NCBI GenBank assembly: GCA_018304165.1
Contig: JAGVWS010000031.1
Coordinates: forward strand, 1 to 38,767
Reading direction: 5' to 3'
Origin: Candidatus Pacearchaeota archaeon
Lineage (GTDB): Archaea; Nanobdellota; Nanobdellia; Pacearchaeales; GW2011-AR1
Length of the DNA stretch: 38,767 nucleotides
Shown: one piece after another, positions 1 through 7,667 of the stretch
How positions within the stretch are numbered: the first letter of the stretch is position 1
Layout: each line of letters opens with the position of its first letter
Program-made: the position numbers and the translations under genes
The notes under the pieces: generated by a model
What the model was told of the DNA's origin: nothing
What the model saw: the letters and a program-made list of their open reading frames with translations, nothing else
The model's database searches: none

Positions 1-372
1 GAGAAAGAGGCATTTGACAAGGCTATGCAAATGCTTCAAAGTATAGACGTTAAAATAAGAACAATAAGGCTTGATAGATACTACAGCTGCCCAGTTTATG
101 CTGATATGTTTGGTGAATCAAAAGTTTATGTTATCCCAAAGAAAAACGTAACTCTTAAACACGGAGATAAATGGGCAAGAACAATGGGAGACTTTTTACT
201 TAACACAACAGAATATCTTGAAGAATACTTCAAGAGAAATAATTCTGAATCTGGATGGGCTTCAGACAAGAAAATGTTTGGCTGGAAAATCAGTCAAAAA
301 AGAGAGGACAGAATGAACACGGCACTATTTGTCAGAATGATATGGCACAACTTAACACTAATCTACAAATGA
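1..372 (+). CDS. IS transposase, C-terminal part (cut by window edge)
   Basis: The frame is open from the first base, so this is the C-terminal 123 residues of a longer protein. The tail has a late acidic residue in NSESGWASDKKMFGWKI, followed by QKREDRMNTALF and a hydrophobic MIWHNLTLIYK end. This matches the last catalytic Glu region of DDE transposases of archaeal IS elements. I cannot assign the IS family. The other catalytic residues and the left end lie outside the window. The sequence after the stop (around 373-400) may hold the right terminal repeat, but this cannot be tested without the left end. Confidence 0.65.
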   Translation, partial: EKEAFDKAMQMLQSIDVKIRTIRLDRYYSCPVYADMFGESKVYVIPKKNVTLKHGDKWARTMGDFLLNTTEYLEEYFKRNNSESGWASDKKMFGWKISQKREDRMNTALFVRMIWHNLTLIYK

Positions 373-446
373 TATCTGTCCCACACTCGGTTAAGTTTAA
401 TCTTTTCTAATGTCTAAAAAAGACCAATTAAGGTAACAATGCAGCG

Positions 447-1199
447 TTATTTAAGCTCACCAATTTCTTTTTGATGTTTTTGAACAAAATCATAAGCCTT
501 CCTAAGAAAATCTGCAAAGTCCTTCCTGGAATCGTAAATCTCCTGAAGCTGATCAAGAAGAGGACGGCCATCGACATCAGTTTTCTGCCATTGAGTATAA
601 ATGTGGGGCTTATGGGGAAGAACTTTCTGAATTCTAGGGTCTGAAAGAACAGCCAGCGGAACCATCTCACTTAATTTCCAAGAAAGATAAGGTCCTTCAT
701 AGTGAGATTTTGGAATATCGGGGAAAACAGCAGCCAACTTGTCAAAGTATAAGAAGTGAAGAACTTCATGGGCACTTATTCTCCTCATTTTCTCAGAAGT
801 ACTCTTATAATAAACATCAAACACTCTTTTATCCAGAAATCTCGGACAGATCATATTCATTGAGACTCTGGCGGCAATATACGGAGCACCAGACCAAGGC
901 ATCTCAACAACATCAGAAAGAGCTTTCAAGAAAGAGGCATTAACACTATCCCAAGATTTTTGAAACCTTTGAGAAGTAGCTTCCAGGTTATCGCGGGAAA
1001 GGGAGTACTCCCTCCGAAAGTATTCATCAATCACTGCCTTTCTTTTTTTAGGATTAGTAGCTCTTTCAAGAGCCCTTTCCAATTCAGGATATTCATGAAG
1101 AAGAGCTTTGCTCCAAGGATGATTGACGGATAAGAAGTCCTGGAGACCTTTAAGCATACTATCAAGAGGAATAACACTAAACTTAACTCTTGGAATCAT
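447..1199 (-). CDS. HExxH putative zinc metalloprotease-like protein
   Basis: A 250-residue protein with a zincin signature HEVLH at about residues 144-148. A possible third ligand Glu lies about 30 residues later in LSEMVPLAVL (about 178), which is the gluzincin arrangement. No signal peptide or membrane segment is visible, so it is probably cytoplasmic. I do not recognise the family outside the motif. A TATA-like TTTTTATAC lies about 30 nt before the ATG, which supports this start and a leaderless transcript. It is transcribed away from dys, whose other neighbour is also an HExxH protein. Protease activity is an inference from the motif only. Confidence 0.6.
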   Translation of the reverse strand: MIPRVKFSVIPLDSMLKGLQDFLSVNHPWSKALLHEYPELERALERATNPKKRKAVIDEYFRREYSLSRDNLEATSQRFQKSWDSVNASFLKALSDVVEMPWSGAPYIAARVSMNMICPRFLDKRVFDVYYKSTSEKMRRISAHEVLHFLYFDKLAAVFPDIPKSHYEGPYLSWKLSEMVPLAVLSDPRIQKVLPHKPHIYTQWQKTDVDGRPLLDQLQEIYDSRKDFADFLRKAYDFVQKHQKEIGELK

Positions 1200-1313
1200 A
1201 GAACAATCATAGAAACAGAAGTATAAAAAGTTAACATGATTGACAAAAAATTCCTAAAATAATCTTTCTCGTCCGCTAGTAATATTTAAAACCCTTCATT
1301 TCTCCAAATATTA

Positions 1314-2342
1314 ATGAACAAGACAGACAAGACGGATAATAAAAGCAAAGAATCTGATAACGAAAGAACCGCCAAATCCAACCTTCTTCGCAAGAGCGAA
1401 GAAGCGAGCGGAGAATCAGTAAGAGGCTACGACTTTGACAAAGGAATTAATTATAATGAAATTATTGACAGCTATGCAACTACCGGTTTTCAGGCAACAC
1501 ATTTAAGCAAGGCTATAGAAATAATCAATGAAATGATTAAGGAAAGGGCATTTATCTATTTAGGTTATACTTCAAACATGGTGAGCAGCGGCCTTCGCGA
1601 TGTTTTTAGGTTTTTAGTCAAGCACAAGATGGTGAATTTCCTCGTCACAACAGCCGGAGGAATTGAAGAAGACATAATTAAATGCTTGGGAGACTTCAAA
1701 ATAGGAGACTTTAAGGCGAGCGGAAACGAATTAAGAAAGAAGGGAATTAACAGGATAGGAAATATCTTCGCTCCGAACAATCGTTATATAGAATTTGAAG
1801 AATTCTTACAGCCAATACTTGAAGAATTATATCAAGAACAAAAAAGGACTGGAAGGATAATATCATCTTCAGAAATTATTTGGAAACTCGGAGAGAAAAT
1901 CAATAATGAAGAAAGCATCTACTACTGGGCTAATAAGAACAAAATCCCTGTCCACTGCCCGGCAATAGGCGACGGAGCAATAGGAGACAATATTTATTTC
2001 TTCAAATTCAAGCATCCCGAATTCAAAATTGACATAACTGAAGACATAAAGACAATCAACGATACCACGATGGGACTAAAAAAATCGGGACTAATAATTT
2101 TAGGAAGCGGAGTTATAAAACATGCAATATTAAACGCTAATATGCTTAGAAATGGTGCGGACTACGCTGTTTACATTAATAATTCCCAAGAGTTTGACGG
2201 AAGCGACGCGGGCGCGCTTCCAGACGAAGCTGTAAGCTGGGGAAAAATCCTCCCTAACGCGAAATCAATCAAAGTCTTCGGAGACGCAACGATATTATTT
2301 CCGTTGATAGTTGCGAAGACGTTTGCGGGAAGAAATAACTAG
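1314..2342 (+). CDS. dys: Deoxyhypusine synthase
   Basis: Transfers the aminobutyl group of spermidine to a lysine of translation factor aIF5A, using NAD, as the first step of hypusine formation in the cytoplasm. Family motifs are clear: SNMVSSGLRDVFRFLV and TTAGGIEEDII for cofactor binding, NGADYAVYIN and EFDGSDAGALPDEA near the active site, and the catalytic Lys in AVSWGKI at about residue 311. The length (342) is normal, but the first 35 or so residues are a charged, low-complexity extension. Part of this extension is encoded by a perfect hairpin. The box ATTTAAAAC about 28 nt before the ATG fits a leaderless promoter. The 3' end overlaps the convergent HExxH gene by 4 bp. Confidence 0.96.
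   Translation: MNKTDKTDNKSKESDNERTAKSNLLRKSEEASGESVRGYDFDKGINYNEIIDSYATTGFQATHLSKAIEIINEMIKERAFIYLGYTSNMVSSGLRDVFRFLVKHKMVNFLVTTAGGIEEDIIKCLGDFKIGDFKASGNELRKKGINRIGNIFAPNNRYIEFEEFLQPILEELYQEQKRTGRIISSSEIIWKLGEKINNEESIYYWANKNKIPVHCPAIGDGAIGDNIYFFKFKHPEFKIDITEDIKTINDTTMGLKKSGLIILGSGVIKHAILNANMLRNGADYAVYINNSQEFDGSDAGALPDEAVSWGKILPNAKSIKVFGDATILFPLIVAKTFAGRNN
1383..1404. repeat. Perfect hairpin inside the dys 5' coding region
   Basis: CTTCTTCGC and GCGAAGAAG pair perfectly (9 bp) around the loop AAGA. They encode part of the poorly conserved N-terminal extension of deoxyhypusine synthase. The shape resembles the CAAGAA-type hairpins near 24.7 kb and 28.8 kb. Confidence 0.6.
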
Positions 2343-2944
2343 CGAAGACCCAGTCTATCTACGCGAGCAACATTCCTCAAAATTGTCTCAGATACTAATC
2401 TGTCTAATTTAGACCCTCTTTCTAAACCTTCTTGTAATTTAACCATTAATTTAATACGCCATAATGTCCATTCCATGTCCTCACTATTCCTTCTTTTATC
2501 CTTTAACAACTGAGGTCTTCCTTTACTAACAAAGCTTTCTAATTCTGAAGCATAGGCATTACTTTCTATTACTTCTATTAGTCCCAAAATTCTATGAAAA
2601 CTCTGAAGCTTGTAGGTGGCATCATACGAAGTCATCATTGACGGATTGAGAGTAGAACCATCAATCAATTTCACACCATCAACAGCATCTTGAGCATGAA
2701 CATATTCATGATCAGCAATAACAATGACTAATCCTTCTGGAGTATAATCATTAAGGGCTCTAACAGTAACGTGAACATCAACAAATGGAAGCGAACCAAA
2801 CTGCTTATATCTTGCGCTTGTAGAAACTGTAGAGCTGATTGTTTTAGGTTTATAAACAATTCTCCTAACAAATTTACACGGATGCTGGACAAGAAAATCA
2901 TCAAGAAAATCCTGCCTAGGAGATACTGGCACCGAGATAGTCAT
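2339..2944 (-). CDS. HExxH putative zinc metalloprotease-like protein
   Basis: A 201-residue protein with HEYVH at about residues 79-83 after a hydrophobic strand (LVIVIAD). A likely third ligand Glu lies in the helix EVIESNAYASELE (about 125-135). This is the pattern of gluzincin-like metallopeptidases. It has no secretion signal. It is convergent with dys with a 4-bp overlap and lies downstream of proS on the same strand, about 50 bp away. It is not obviously related to the other HExxH protein at 447-1199 beyond the motif. Function is unknown, and peptidase activity is inferred only from the motif. Confidence 0.6.
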   Translation of the reverse strand: MTISVPVSPRQDFLDDFLVQHPCKFVRRIVYKPKTISSTVSTSARYKQFGSLPFVDVHVTVRALNDYTPEGLVIVIADHEYVHAQDAVDGVKLIDGSTLNPSMMTSYDATYKLQSFHRILGLIEVIESNAYASELESFVSKGRPQLLKDKRRNSEDMEWTLWRIKLMVKLQEGLERGSKLDRLVSETILRNVARVDRLGLR

Positions 2945-2995
2945 TGATTAATTCATAAAAGGTAGTATTAAAGAATTTGTATAAATCAGTATTAC

Positions 2996-4474
2996 TCAAT
3001 AACTTCTTCCCACATATGCTGAATGACGCGCCTGCTGATTGCAGAAAGTGCATTTCTTGGCGCTCATTGATTTTGGCTGGTCAAGAGGATACATGAGAAC
3101 TTTCAATCCTTCAGCTTTAGCCCTGATTTCATCCTCGCAATCCTTACCACCGCAGACATTCGTTAATACTGTAAATCCCTCACCTACTAATTTTATTACT
3201 TCTTTTGAATTATCATTCTTCTTTAGCCTTGCATTCATAGATTTTTCGGCAGAAGAAAATAATTCGTTATGAATATCCTCAAGAATTTTAGGTACTTGCC
3301 TCTTCAAATCAGAAATTTTAATAGTTAATTTTTCTCCGGTATTCCTCTTAACGGCTACGACACTCTTATTCTTAAAATCCTTAGGCCCTATTTCAATCCT
3401 CAAAGGAATTCCTTTCAATTCCCACTCGTTATACTTCCATCCAGGACTATAACTTTCACGATCATCAAGAAAAGAATCAAAATCTTTCAAGTCACCATTA
3501 ATTTTCTTTGCCGCTTTAAGAACTTCTGATTTTGACTCATCATTATAAATTGGAACAATAACAACTTTATTATAAGCAACTCTTGGAGGCAAAACAAGGC
3601 CCTTATCATCGCTATGAGTCATGACTAATGCTCCTATAAGCCTCGTTGAGAAGCCCCATGAATTCTGCCATGGTAGAATTAACCCCCCGTTCCGGCCTAG
3701 TGGCTTGATACCAAAAGATTTTGCGAATCCTTGGCCAAGGTTGTGAGAAGTGCCGCATTGCAATGATTTTCCATCAGGCATTATGCTTTCAATAGTTGTT
3801 GTGTAGAAAGCTCCAGCAAATTTTTCTTTTTCGCTCTTCATGCCCATCAGAACTGGAAGAGCTAAAAGCTCTTTGCATAATCTAGCATACTCCTGAAGAT
3901 AATTTAGCGTTTCCTTGTCGCATTCTTCCTTAGTTTCGTAAACACAATGACCTTCCTGCCAGAGGAATTCTCGAGTTCGCAAGAAAAGACGCGTCGTCTT
4001 AGTCTCCCACCTGATAATATTTGCCCATTGATTAATGCGGAGAGGCAAATCCCTATAACTTCTGAGCCATTTAGAGTAAGAATCATACATTATTGTCTCG
4101 CTTGTTGGACGGATAGCTAATCTTTCACCTTCGCCGTTTTCATCACCATTCTTATTAGCAATCCATGCTACTTCCGGCTGGAAGCCGTGAGCATGTTCGC
4201 TCTCACGCTTGAAAAAACTTTCAGGAATAAGCAAGGGGAAATAAGCATTTCTAACATTCAAGACTTTCAAGCGCTCATTAAAATAATCCTGTATTTTCTG
4301 CCAGATGTAATAAGCATTAGGCCTTATAACCATGAAACCCTTGACTGGAGAATAATCGGCAAGCTCCGCTTTCTGAATAACTTGAGGATACCACTCAGAA
4401 AAATCCTTTGACTTGCTAAAAGTAATGCCCTCACTTGAACTCTTAGACTCTTTTTTATCCCCGCTTTTAGCCAT
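2996..4474 (-). CDS. proS: Prolyl-tRNA synthetase, archaeal/eukaryotic type
   Basis: Charges tRNA-Pro with proline in the cytoplasm. The N-terminus FSEWYPQVIQKAELADYSPV is typical of archaeal/eukaryotic ProS. Class II motifs follow: a motif 2 region RINQWANIIRWETKTTRLFLRTREF, then the proline-pocket segment with QCGTSHNLGQGFAK, and an anticodon-binding domain. The C-terminal zinc domain (VCGGKDCEDEI and KKCTFC) ends in the usual Tyr (YVGRSY). The length of 492 is normal and no editing insert is present. A TTTATAAAA box about 29 nt upstream supports the ATG and a leaderless transcript. It is divergent from the DUF4258 gene. Confidence 0.97.
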   Translation of the reverse strand: MAKSGDKKESKSSSEGITFSKSKDFSEWYPQVIQKAELADYSPVKGFMVIRPNAYYIWQKIQDYFNERLKVLNVRNAYFPLLIPESFFKRESEHAHGFQPEVAWIANKNGDENGEGERLAIRPTSETIMYDSYSKWLRSYRDLPLRINQWANIIRWETKTTRLFLRTREFLWQEGHCVYETKEECDKETLNYLQEYARLCKELLALPVLMGMKSEKEKFAGAFYTTTIESIMPDGKSLQCGTSHNLGQGFAKSFGIKPLGRNGGLILPWQNSWGFSTRLIGALVMTHSDDKGLVLPPRVAYNKVVIVPIYNDESKSEVLKAAKKINGDLKDFDSFLDDRESYSPGWKYNEWELKGIPLRIEIGPKDFKNKSVVAVKRNTGEKLTIKISDLKRQVPKILEDIHNELFSSAEKSMNARLKKNDNSKEVIKLVGEGFTVLTNVCGGKDCEDEIRAKAEGLKVLMYPLDQPKSMSAKKCTFCNQQARHSAYVGRSY

Positions 4475-4547
4475 GATTTAACAACAGAACAGGATTTTAT
4501 AAAGGTAATGTGGAGAAGTTTTTAAAGATACCTAGCATCAATAAACT
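4475..4547. promoter_or_regulatory. Divergent promoter region proS / DUF4258 module
   Basis: Only 73 bp separate the two start codons. A minus-strand TTTATAAAA lies about 29 nt before the proS ATG, and a plus-strand TTTTTAAAG lies about 29 nt before the DUF4258 ATG. Both positions fit archaeal TATA boxes for leaderless mRNAs. The two promoters face away from each other with the boxes about 15 bp apart. Confidence 0.6.
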
Positions 4548-4766
4548 ATGTCTGAAGTAATCTACTCAGATCATTGCAAAAAGAGAATGATGAGAAGAGG
4601 CATTGAAGAATGGGAAATTGAACATGTTGTTAAATATCCAGAATATATTAAGAAGTCTATAGATGGAAGAAAGGTAGTCGTTGGTGAAGCAAAGGATAGA
4701 AAGATAAAAATTGTTTTTATTGAAGAGCAAAATTATAAAAAGGTAGTAAGCGTGATGTTCCTATGA
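4548..4766 (+). CDS. DUF4258 family protein, putative toxin
   Basis: A 72-residue basic protein. It has the DUF4258 pattern of an early His and Arg-rich helix (YSDHCKKRMMRRGI), then VVKYPEYI and two beta-strands (RKVVVGEA, KIKIVFIEE) ending in KKVVSVMFL. DUF4258 proteins resemble small RelE/BrnT-like folds and are often encoded next to DUF2283 proteins, as here. The next gene starts in an ATGA overlap, so the two are translationally coupled. The toxin role is inferred from context. No target is known from the sequence. Confidence 0.75.
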   Translation: MSEVIYSDHCKKRMMRRGIEEWEIEHVVKYPEYIKKSIDGRKVVVGEAKDRKIKIVFIEEQNYKKVVSVMFL

Positions 4767-4972
4767 AGATTGAATATGACTCAGATGTTGATGCAGCATA
4801 TATTTATCTAGATGAGTCTCCGCAAGCCAGAGCTGAGAAAACTATTGAATTAAATGAGAATATTATTGTTGATTTTGACAAAAATGGAAAATTGATAGGC
4901 ATTGAGATTTTAAGCGCCAGCAAGGTTCTCCGGGATAAATCCACCCTATCTACTAAAGCGATTTCTGCTTAA
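4763..4972 (+). CDS. DUF2283 family protein, putative antitoxin
   Basis: A 69-residue acidic protein with the DUF2283 signature: MKIEYDSDVDAAYIYLDE at the N-terminus, then IIVDFDKNGKLIGIEIL and a short alpha-helical tail. It overlaps the DUF4258 gene by 4 bp (ATGA). It is the first of three DUF2283 genes in the window. Its acidic character against a basic partner fits a toxin-antitoxin pair, but this role is an inference. Confidence 0.8.
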   Translation: MKIEYDSDVDAAYIYLDESPQARAEKTIELNENIIVDFDKNGKLIGIEILSASKVLRDKSTLSTKAISA

Positions 4973-5024
4973 CTATCTTCCACATACAATTTTTAAACAC
5001 TCGAGCATAATCAACTATAGGTCA

Positions 5025-5096
5025 GGACCTATAGTTCAACGGATAGAATAAGCGGCTTCGGACCGCTTGATCGAGGTTCGATTCCTCGTAGGTCCA
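5025..5096 (+). tRNA. tRNA-Arg (anticodon TCG)
   Basis: A full cloverleaf can be folded by hand. The acceptor is GGACCTA/TAGGTCC with discriminator A. The D-stem is GTTC/GAAT with one G-T pair. The anticodon stem is AGCGG/CCGCT with loop CTTCGGA, giving TCG. The T-arm is CGAGG-TTCGATT-CCTCG. There is no intron and no encoded CCA, consistent with the CCA-adding enzyme gene at the end of the window. A TTTTTAAAC box about 35 nt upstream is a likely promoter. Confidence 0.95.
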
Positions 5097-5124
5097 TAGG
5101 AATCGAAAATAAAAGAGGTAAAAT

Positions 5125-5238
5125 ATGGCAAATCGCAAGCTTTTTAAACTTAGAAATATTGATGTAGCCAGAATGTTCCCCAGTGATCCGCAAGGGTCGC
5201 TGGATGCTTATTTTTACAATTATTGGAGGTTTTTCTAA
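5125..5238 (+). CDS. Small ORF (37 aa) coupled to the NYN gene
   Basis: Too short for the ORF track. It starts with ATG after a GAGGT ribosome-binding site 5-6 nt upstream and encodes a 37-residue basic/aromatic peptide (begins MANRKLFKLRNIDVA, ends YNYWRFF). Its stop overlaps the NYN start in TAATG. The spacing and ribosome-binding site suggest it is translated and coupled to the nuclease gene. It could be a small partner or a leader peptide. No homology is recognised. Confidence 0.5.
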   Translation: MANRKLFKLRNIDVARMFPSDPQGSLDAYFYNYWRFF

Positions 5239-5840
5239 TGGAAGAAGAAACCTTAGTTTTTCTTGATGAAGGATTCTTGGATAAACTGACAAAATTTCTG
5301 GACGGGGGAAAAAGATTAAAATTTGACAAGTTTAAGTTTGCTGAGAATATAGCTAAAAAAAGCAATCTATTCTGCAAGCATCTCTTTTATTATACTTCTC
5401 CGCCATTTCAATCAAGCCCGCCAACATACGAACAAATAATAAGAAAAAGAGGTTATGATAATTTTATTAATGCTCTATCGGGTGATAAAAGAATTACTAT
5501 AAGGCAAGGAAGATGCCAGAGAATTATAAATGATAAAGGTGAAATTGAGTATCATCAAAAAGGAGTGGATATTTTATTAAGCATCGATTTAGGCCATATA
5601 AACGAGGATTTCCCAGAAATTAAAAAGATAATTTTAGTTTCTTCAGACACTGATTTTTGCCCAATTATAAAAGACATTGGCGGCAGGAATAATATAGAAG
5701 TAATTTTATATTCATACTTTGATAGAAAAAGAAACTCAAAATTTTCTTTGTCAAACGAGCTTATAAAATGCTGCTCCGAATATAGAAAATTATCTAAAGA
5801 GGATTTTATTATATCCCAATTAAACAGAAAGCCAAATTAA
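5238..5840 (+). CDS. NYN domain protein, putative PIN-like ribonuclease
   Basis: A PIN-fold NYN (LabA/DUF88-like) protein of 200 residues. The acidic residues expected for metal binding are visible: LVFLDEGFLDKL near the N-terminus, KGVDILLSIDL in the middle, and ILVSSDTDFCPIIK further on. The track start (TTG at 5223) is rejected because GGAGGT sits 7 nt before the ATG at 5238. NYN proteins are metal-dependent RNases, often linked to RNA decay or defence. The target is unknown. It follows a 37-aa ORF and is followed 3 bp later by the permease gene, so it is probably in one operon. Confidence 0.85.
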   Translation: MEEETLVFLDEGFLDKLTKFLDGGKRLKFDKFKFAENIAKKSNLFCKHLFYYTSPPFQSSPPTYEQIIRKRGYDNFINALSGDKRITIRQGRCQRIINDKGEIEYHQKGVDILLSIDLGHINEDFPEIKKIILVSSDTDFCPIIKDIGGRNNIEVILYSYFDRKRNSKFSLSNELIKCCSEYRKLSKEDFIISQLNRKPN

Positions 5841-5843
5841 CAT

Positions 5844-6980
5844 ATGCCCCAACAAAAATCCAATTTTGCATTAACGATGCAGGCAATAGCTGCGCAGAGC
5901 GGGACTATAATCGGGGCGGGATTCCTGGGAATGCCATACGCTCTGTCAAGATCAGGATTCTGGATTGGATTCGCCTACATCTTAGGAATAGGACTAATAA
6001 TGCTGTTAGTTAATTTGTACTATGCCGAGATAATTCTTCGAACAAGCAAAGTACACCAGCATCCAGGATATGCAGAAAAATATTTTGGAAAGAAGTGGAA
6101 GAGAATGTCATTTATAGCGCTGATGGTGGGAGCTTACGCAATGTTCCTCGCGTACTTGATAGCTGAAGGACAAAGCTTATCAACATTATTTTTCGGAAAT
6201 ACGGGTTATATAATGGAGTTCGGGACATTATTCTTCATATTAATGTCTTACTTAAGCATCAGGGGAATGAAGGCTTTCAGAAAATACGAGCTCTTTGGAA
6301 GTTTGTTAGTAGTATTGATAACCCTCCTTCTTTTTTATCAATACTACCCCTCAATAAATATTGACAAGCTGCCAAAGTTCAACCCAGCATTCATAGGACT
6401 GCCATTCGGAATAATATTATTCTCCTTCTTGGGAATTGATGGAATACCAGGAGTGAGAATGATACTTGCCCGCAATGAACGCTTAATGAAGCGCTCAATT
6501 ATTATCTCAAGCTTAATACCAATAATAGTCTACGCTGCATTCTCGCTAGTAGTTGTTGGAAGCTTTAGTAATATACCGCAAATAGCGACGTTGGCATTGG
6601 GAAAGCTATTCATAATATTAGGAGTGTTGAGCATGTTCACTGCCTACTTCTCAACAAGCCTGACTCTAAAAGACTCATTCCAGATGGATCATGGGCTTCA
6701 TGGAATAATAGCATGGTTCTTCGCTATATGCCTGCCATATGTGATATTTTTGGCAATAGTGAATTATGGATTTCTGCAATTCGTTGATGTTCTGGGAATA
6801 GGAGGTATAGTGCTTGGAGGGTTCTATGTGATAATGACTCTGACAATGGTTCACAAAGCAAAAATTCACGGCGACAGAAAGCCGGAATTCTCGACGGTGA
6901 GCAATTGGGCAATAAGCACAGCAATAACGCTAATATTCTTAGCTGGGATAGTATGGACGATAATGCAAGTGGTGAAATAG
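5844..6980 (+). CDS. Amino acid permease, APC superfamily (aromatic amino acid permease-like)
   Basis: A polytopic membrane protein of 378 residues with about 10-11 hydrophobic helices. The first helix carries QSGTIIGAGFLGMPYALSRS, typical of the broken helix 1 of the tryptophan/tyrosine permease and Aa_trans branches of the APC superfamily. It probably imports an amino acid with an ion gradient, but the substrate cannot be read from the sequence. It starts 3 bp after the NYN gene and ends 9 bp before the next ORF, suggesting one transcript from the 37-aa ORF to the DUF2283 gene. Confidence 0.85.
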   Translation: MPQQKSNFALTMQAIAAQSGTIIGAGFLGMPYALSRSGFWIGFAYILGIGLIMLLVNLYYAEIILRTSKVHQHPGYAEKYFGKKWKRMSFIALMVGAYAMFLAYLIAEGQSLSTLFFGNTGYIMEFGTLFFILMSYLSIRGMKAFRKYELFGSLLVVLITLLLFYQYYPSINIDKLPKFNPAFIGLPFGIILFSFLGIDGIPGVRMILARNERLMKRSIIISSLIPIIVYAAFSLVVVGSFSNIPQIATLALGKLFIILGVLSMFTAYFSTSLTLKDSFQMDHGLHGIIAWFFAICLPYVIFLAIVNYGFLQFVDVLGIGGIVLGGFYVIMTLTMVHKAKIHGDRKPEFSTVSNWAISTAITLIFLAGIVWTIMQVVK

Positions 6981-6989
6981 AAGTGTAAT

Positions 6990-7301
6990 ATGGAAATAAG
7001 AGAAGTGAAAGGATTTCTAGAAAGACTAAATAATGATAATATTTCCTTTGACAGACATTTTTATAAAAGGCTTGGTGAGAGGCCAATCAATGAAGGCATG
7101 GTTAGGAGCTTCATTCTGCAAACTAGCAAGCTTGAAAAGATTGAACTTGGAAAAGAAAAAAGCAGGTTCAAGCTCTGGTTTAAAATGAGCAACAAATATT
7201 CTTTAGTTGTAATTATTGAGGCATATGAAGAGTCAAAAGGCTTAAAAGTAATAAGTGCATGGAATACTTATAGAAAATGGCAAGACAAATTAAGATTATA
7301 G
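6990..7301 (+). CDS. DUF4258-like small protein, putative toxin
   Basis: A 103-residue protein with the same layout as the DUF4258 protein at 4.5 kb: FDRHFYKRLGERPI (His then Arg-rich helix), a helix, then paired strands FKLWFKMSNKYSLVVIIE and LKVISAWNTY. It overlaps the following DUF2283 gene by 25 bp, so the two are probably coupled. Sequence similarity to the first module is low, so assignment to the DUF4258/RelE-like group is by pattern and context. Confidence 0.65.
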   Translation: MEIREVKGFLERLNNDNISFDRHFYKRLGERPINEGMVRSFILQTSKLEKIELGKEKSRFKLWFKMSNKYSLVVIIEAYEESKGLKVISAWNTYRKWQDKLRL

Positions 7302-7633
7302 ACTACGATTCCGAGAACGACGTCTTCTATATATCAAGAGGGGACAAAGTCAAAGCCTCGCTGGATATTGGAGACTTTGTTCTAGATGTAAATCATGATA
7401 ACCTAGTCTGCGGCATAGAAATAATGGATGCCAGTGAGAATCTTGGAATTAGCGGGGAAGAATTGGAAAATATTGCAAGCATTAGAATGTCTGTCACTTA
7501 CAAGACCAACCACGTCTATGTATTGCTGGTTATAATGTTTAAGAAAGAAGAAAAAGAAGTAAATATACCTATTCCTCTGACAATTGATTTAGGGCACAAG
7601 ACTCCTAAGAAAGAGATATTAGTGTACAACTAA
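7277..7633 (+). CDS. DUF2283 family protein, putative antitoxin
   Basis: A 118-residue protein whose N-terminal half has the DUF2283 pattern (IKIIDYDSENDVFYISRGD, then VLDVNHDNLVCGIEIMDAS). The C-terminal half is an extra beta-rich segment (TYKTNHVYVLLVIMFKKEEKEV) also seen in the longer DUF2283 protein at 30.9 kb. It overlaps the upstream toxin-like gene by 25 bp. The antitoxin role is inferred. Confidence 0.7.
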   Translation: MARQIKIIDYDSENDVFYISRGDKVKASLDIGDFVLDVNHDNLVCGIEIMDASENLGISGEELENIASIRMSVTYKTNHVYVLLVIMFKKEEKEVNIPIPLTIDLGHKTPKKEILVYN

Positions 7634-7667
7634 GTTTTTATAATGGAATAACCACGTAGAATACACC

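Noticed and set aside
428-943. ORFs of 80 and 77 aa overlapping the first HExxH gene
   Set aside because: They overlap the 250-aa frame, have no motif or promoter, and look like shadows.
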